From JBGLNL01 sp964548045 (lineage in GTDB: Bacteria; Chloroflexota; Dehalococcoidia; SZUA-161; SpSt-899), in assembly GCA_964548045.1 (NCBI GenBank), contig CAZJQZ010000019.1, positions 1 through 27,544 of the forward strand: 27,544 nt of DNA. Direction: 5' to 3'. Within the stretch, counting starts at the first letter, position 1. The number at the start of each line of letters is the position of its first letter. The position numbers and the translations under genes were made by a program. This document shows, piece after piece, positions 24,337 to 27,544 of this stretch. The notes under the pieces are model-generated. The model made no database searches. It was not told the origin of the DNA and saw only the letters and a list, made by a program, of their open reading frames with translations.

Positions 24337-25395
24337 ATGGCAGAGAATGATATTTACCAGGAATTGCTGGACATGATCAACAGGGAGGATGTGGTCGGAT
24401 TGCCAAATACGCCAGCGATGAAACGGGTCCTTGAGCTACAGATGACACCGGATGAGGTGGAGATCGCCCTTAAGATCGGGCTGACCGGGGGAACACTGGA
24501 AGAGATGGCTCAAAAGGTAGGAATGGAAAAGGAGAAATTCCGGCAAAAGGTCAACATTATGGCCGATAAGGGTACCATGTGGATCGACCCCGGCAATGCG
24601 GACAACCCGAACTGCCGGGTCCTGCCCAGCTCGGCTCCCGGATTTATCGAGACGGGCATCTGGGGAAACGTCCGTTTTCCCTACGACGTGGAACTGGCTA
24701 CCAATCTCCACCAGGCAGTCATCGAGTGGTCCCGGGACGATCTCTGCACGCTCGGCTTCCCCTTCGCCCCTGTCTGGGCTCACCCCTGGGTTCTGCCGGA
24801 GGATGCCAGACCGGAGGAAAATCTGGCAGAGGTTCTCCGGGAACGGGATTACTTCAGCCTTTCTTTCTGCCCATGCCGCCTTTCTCACTGGATTGCTGAA
24901 CCCGGCAACCACTGCCAGCATATGCTGGAAACCTGCCTGCACACTGGCGACACGGCCCGATGGTGTGTTGAACACAAACAAGGTCGTGAGATCACTTATG
25001 ATGAGGCCTTGGAACTACTGAAGAAAGCAAATGCTGATGGGTTGGTTCACACTATCGATATCAATGGCTTTATCTGCAATTGCTGCAATGACTGTTGCCC
25101 CATGTTCATAGGGCTTCACCAGTTCAATACCAAAACGTTGATCCCGTCAGCTTTCATTCCCAGGGTGGATGAAGAGGAATGTGTAGCATGTGGTGACTGT
25201 GCTGACTGGTGTCCGGTGGGGGCAATCACGGTAGATCAAACTGCTCAAATTGACCCCGAGAATTGCATTGGTTGCGGTGTATGTGTAACCCATTGCTCAG
25301 TGGGAGCTATGGCCCTGGAGCGTCGGGCCGAACAGGTTGAGATATCCGATGAACTGAAGCAGCAGATGGACGAGCACGGCAAACCGAAAGCCTAA
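24337..25395 (+). CDS. multi-cluster ferredoxin-like Fe-S protein with N-terminal winged-helix-like region (copy 1)
   Basis: A 352-residue protein. Residues ~35-85 look like a small winged-helix domain (LTGGTLEEMAQKVGMEKEKF). A central Cys-rich region has CPCR (178-181), C193, C200, C210, and CNCCNDCC (247-254). The C-terminus is a 2[4Fe-4S] ferredoxin with CVACGDCADWC (282-292) and CIGCGVCVTHC (310-320). Proteins of this layout occur in anaerobes but have no settled function that I can name. AGGAGG at 24326-24331 supports the ATG, 18 nt after the mutase. With 8 ferredoxin cysteines plus the extra motif it could carry three or more clusters. A role as electron donor or reductive activator for the AbfD-like enzyme or the B12 mutase is inferred from location only. 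Confidence 0.8.
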   Translation: MAENDIYQELLDMINREDVVGLPNTPAMKRVLELQMTPDEVEIALKIGLTGGTLEEMAQKVGMEKEKFRQKVNIMADKGTMWIDPGNADNPNCRVLPSSAPGFIETGIWGNVRFPYDVELATNLHQAVIEWSRDDLCTLGFPFAPVWAHPWVLPEDARPEENLAEVLRERDYFSLSFCPCRLSHWIAEPGNHCQHMLETCLHTGDTARWCVEHKQGREITYDEALELLKKANADGLVHTIDINGFICNCCNDCCPMFIGLHQFNTKTLIPSAFIPRVDEEECVACGDCADWCPVGAITVDQTAQIDPENCIGCGVCVTHCSVGAMALERRAEQVEISDELKQQMDEHGKPKA

Positions 25396-25409
25396 GGAGG
25401 ACACGATCA

Positions 25410-26405
25410 ATGGCAGAGGGAGATATCTATGAGCAACTCGCTCAAATGATCAACGAGGAAGACATCGTTGGGATGCCGGTAACCCCGGCGTTTTTGAAGT
25501 TCCTGCGGATTCAATATACACCCGAGGAAGCTCAACTGGCGCTGAAAGTCCACCTTAGCGGCGGCACTTTAGGGGAGCTTTCCGAAAGGACGGGCATAGA
25601 AGAAGAGAAACTCAAAGAAAAGCTCTTCGAAATGGCTGACAAAGGAATTATTATTTACGACCCGGCAGAGGCTGATCCGGTGTATCGATCGGTGGCAATG
25701 ACAGCCGGTGGTTTAACGGAGACCCCTGCGTGGGGTGGCATTCGATTCCCATATTCTGTGGAATTGATCAAAGCCATGCATGAAATGAGCAAGGACCACA
25801 CGGAAGGCGCTCTGGCAAAACTGGGGTTTCCCTATACGCCTGTATGGGCTGGCATGGCTTCCCTGCCCGATGACGTCAAGCCAGAGGAGAACCTCGCCGA
25901 GATGGTCAAGGACGCCGGACACTGGAGTGTTTCTCTCTGCCCTTGCCGTGTGGGGCGTGCGGTGGTGACGCCGGAGGACCCCTGCCATCATTTGATGGAA
26001 ACGTGTGTTCACACCGGCCCCCTGAGTCGCTGGACGGTCAAGCACGGTATGGCCCGCGAGCTAAGCTACGAAGAACTGGTTGAGCTTCTCAAAAAAACGA
26101 ACCGGGACGGACTGGTTCACACTATCAATATATTCGGACTGATTTGTAATTGCTGCAACGATTGCTGTCCTATATTCCGTACTTACTTTATGGGAGCGCC
26201 CACATTCATCCCGTCACCATTTGCTGCCCAAGCTGATGAAGAGGCATGCATTGCCTGCGGAACCTGCGAGGATCGATGTCCGGTGCATGCGATAACGGTG
26301 GATGAATTCGCAGTTGTTGACCAGGATAAATGCATCGGTTGCGGTGCCTGTGTCCCATCCTGTTCTGAGGAGGCGATACGTCTGGTGAGACGCCCGACTG
26401 CTTAG
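25410..26405 (+). CDS. multi-cluster ferredoxin-like Fe-S protein with N-terminal winged-helix-like region (copy 2)
   Basis: A 331-residue tandem paralogue of the preceding gene, with roughly half of the residues identical by eye and the same order: HTH-like LSGGTLGELSERTGIEEEKL, CPCR (177-180), C192, C199, CNCCNDCC (246-253), then CIACGTCEDRC (280-290) and CIGCGACVPSC (308-318). All cluster cysteines are kept except the counterpart of C210 of copy 1, which is Thr here. It also lacks the ~20-residue charged tail of copy 1. GGAGG (25395-25399) supports the ATG, 14 nt after copy 1. It closes the operon; no clear terminator follows, only a weak CGGG/CCCG dyad near 26463-26475. The two may form a heterodimer or serve different partners. 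Confidence 0.8.
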   Translation: MAEGDIYEQLAQMINEEDIVGMPVTPAFLKFLRIQYTPEEAQLALKVHLSGGTLGELSERTGIEEEKLKEKLFEMADKGIIIYDPAEADPVYRSVAMTAGGLTETPAWGGIRFPYSVELIKAMHEMSKDHTEGALAKLGFPYTPVWAGMASLPDDVKPEENLAEMVKDAGHWSVSLCPCRVGRAVVTPEDPCHHLMETCVHTGPLSRWTVKHGMARELSYEELVELLKKTNRDGLVHTINIFGLICNCCNDCCPIFRTYFMGAPTFIPSPFAAQADEEACIACGTCEDRCPVHAITVDEFAVVDQDKCIGCGACVPSCSEEAIRLVRRPTA

Positions 26406-26495
26406 CAAACGCGGGATTCATTAGCGAAGTGGATCATATAGGACCCTAAAACTGGTGGCGGCCGGGAAATACCCGAGATATAGTTATCAGGGATA

Positions 26496-26524
26496 TTGAC
26501 AGATACTAAGCAGGATATTAAACT
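26496..26524 (+). promoter_or_regulatory. promoter of the ABC-transporter substrate-binding gene
   Basis: TTGACA (26496-26501) and TAAACT (26519-26524) are separated by exactly 17 nt, the same elements and spacing as the regulator promoter at 9022-9050. It lies 35 nt upstream of the ATG at 26560. No TetR-type palindrome is present here. Confidence 0.8.
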
Positions 26525-26559
26525 CACAGGATAACAAATAATATAGAGGGAGAAGGAAA

Positions 26560-27544
26560 ATGAATACTTCACTTAAAAAAGGCCTCGTATCACTGGTGTT
26601 ACTCATGATTTTCTTGGCAGCATTAGGGGCCTGTGGTGGCGACGGAACGAAGGAGCCAACAATTGAAACTACAGAGACCACGAAACCGTTGGATGATGTG
26701 GTGATCACCATTGGCAATCTAACCGACATAACCGGAGTATCAGCCGCCGCGCAGGAGGTAATCAATTACGCAATGGAAGACCTGGTGAATTATTTTAATG
26801 ATGAAAACCTCATTCCCGGAGTGAAACTAAAAATCGTCGAATACGATACCCAGTTTGAGCCTTCCAAGGATATCCCCGGCTATGAGTTCCTCAAAAACAA
26901 AGGGGCTGATCTTATCATTACGGGTGTGACTTCTGCTCCGGTGACGCTTAAACCCAAAGTGAACAACGATAAGATGCTCCTGTTCACGCTCAGCGGAAAC
27001 TCAGCCACCCTGGAACCACCCGGATATGTTTTCGCCCCCGCTTCCCTGCCGGAACACGAGGCCATGACACTTCTTAAATGGATATCTGAAAACCATTGGG
27101 ACTACCAGTCTAAAGGCCCGGCTAAAATCGGGGGAGCATTCTGGGCAGAACCCAGCGGAGAAGCCTTCCTTGGATCAGCCAAAGCGTACGTTGATGCGCA
27201 TCCCGATCAGTTCGACTGGGAAGGGGCCCATTTTACGGATGTCACATTTGCCTGGGGATCGGAGATCGAGGCCCTGAAAGACTGTGATTATTTGTACGTT
27301 CCGAATCCGATGGCTTCGTTTGTCAAACAATACCGAGAGGCAGGCTATAAGGGGACATTCCTCGGCAATGGCCCCCATTTCGCCTTCCTTAACGTAATTG
27401 ATGATGCCCATTTATGGGATGAGATCGACGAGATGCTGGTCATTAGTCCTTCACGATGGTGGGGTGAAGATGGGGAACTGGTCAACTTACGCGAGCAGCT
27501 TCTTTATGCAAATCATTCGGAAAACAAAGCTGAAGAATTTAAGC
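26560..27544 (+). CDS. ABC-transporter substrate-binding lipoprotein, branched-chain amino acid type (3' end beyond window)
   Basis: At least 328 residues, open to the right edge. The N-terminus is a lipoprotein signal: charged MNTSLKK, a hydrophobic run, then the lipobox LGAC with lipidated Cys25, and a Thr/Glu-rich linker. The mature part begins VVITIGNLTDITGVSAAAQE and continues with patterns typical of the periplasmic-binding-protein type I (LivJ/urea/amide-binding) family, such as ADLIITGVTSAPVTLKPKVN. The family binds branched amino acids, amides, aromatic acids or small carboxylates for an ABC importer; the permease and ATPase genes would be expected downstream. GGGAGAAGG lies just before the ATG. 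It has its own promoter, so it is a separate transcription unit, though its position after the catabolic operon suggests import of a related substrate. Confidence 0.88.
   Translation, partial: MNTSLKKGLVSLVLLMIFLAALGACGGDGTKEPTIETTETTKPLDDVVITIGNLTDITGVSAAAQEVINYAMEDLVNYFNDENLIPGVKLKIVEYDTQFEPSKDIPGYEFLKNKGADLIITGVTSAPVTLKPKVNNDKMLLFTLSGNSATLEPPGYVFAPASLPEHEAMTLLKWISENHWDYQSKGPAKIGGAFWAEPSGEAFLGSAKAYVDAHPDQFDWEGAHFTDVTFAWGSEIEALKDCDYLYVPNPMASFVKQYREAGYKGTFLGNGPHFAFLNVIDDAHLWDEIDEMLVISPSRWWGEDGELVNLREQLLYANHSENKAEEFK

Noticed and set aside
1..27544. CRISPR array, tRNA, rRNA, phage or transposase genes
   Set aside because: No regularly spaced repeats, cloverleaf-like sequence, rRNA segments or transposase/integrase motifs were noticed.

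Overview
The window looks like a chromosomal segment of an anaerobic bacterium, probably from a metagenome or draft assembly (there is a 10-N scaffold join at 5222-5231). It combines a 4-hydroxybutyryl-CoA dehydratase-type [4Fe-4S]/FAD enzyme, a coenzyme-B12 acyl-CoA mutase, twin polyferredoxin-like proteins, three phytoene-desaturase-like flavoproteins, a bacterial GH3-like protein and large PAS kinases. Together with the GC-rich palindromic repeats, this fits Chloroflexota (Dehalococcoidia-like) best. That assignment is an inference from gene content; there is no rRNA or other phylogenetic marker in the window.

Layout. (1) 1-5347, + strand: the tail of an unknown gene, a GH3-like acyl-adenylating enzyme, a membrane histidine kinase, and a GAF-LuxR regulator without a receiver domain. 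(2) 5348-8991: a regulatory region with nested inverted repeats, two CrtI/PYROXD2-like FAD oxidoreductases in one operon, and a strong terminator. (3) 9022-12636: a TetR-type regulator behind a perfect 30-bp palindrome that abuts its start codon, then an Erg6-like SAM methyltransferase and a third CrtI-like oxidoreductase, closed by a terminator. A second, weaker copy of the operator lies between the predicted -35 and -10 of the methyltransferase promoter, so this block looks like a small TetR regulon. (4) 12638-12952: a MITE-like element and what may be the remnant of a tyrosine-phosphatase gene. (5) 12953-16582, - strand: a soluble histidine kinase with six PAS domains and one GAF domain. 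(6) 16583-17101: a repeat-bearing intergenic region. (7) 17102-26405, + strand: eight closely spaced genes forming one apparent catabolic operon: CrtC/AttH-like lipocalin-fold protein, APH-type kinase fused to an SCP2 lipid carrier, AbfD-like dehydratase, two SDR dehydrogenases, B12 acyl-CoA mutase, and two related Fe-S proteins. (8) 26496 to the end: a promoter and the start of a lipoprotein substrate-binding protein of a branched-chain-amino-acid-type ABC importer.

Working model (inference). The 17-26 kb operon would convert a lipophilic, probably isoprenoid, sterol-like or branched substrate as CoA thioesters. The kinase-SCP2 fusion would bind and phosphorylate a hydroxyacyl intermediate, the AbfD-like enzyme would dehydrate or isomerise it, the SDRs would oxidise hydroxyls, and the B12 mutase would rearrange the carbon skeleton. 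Two results stand out. The mutase carries the Phe89/Gln207 pair of isobutyryl-CoA-type mutases rather than the Tyr/Arg pair of methylmalonyl-CoA mutase. The dehydratase keeps all four Fe-S ligands but appears to have replaced neighbouring catalytic residues. The Fe-S twins are plausible electron donors or activators for these enzymes. No CRISPR array, tRNA, rRNA, transposase or phage gene was seen.
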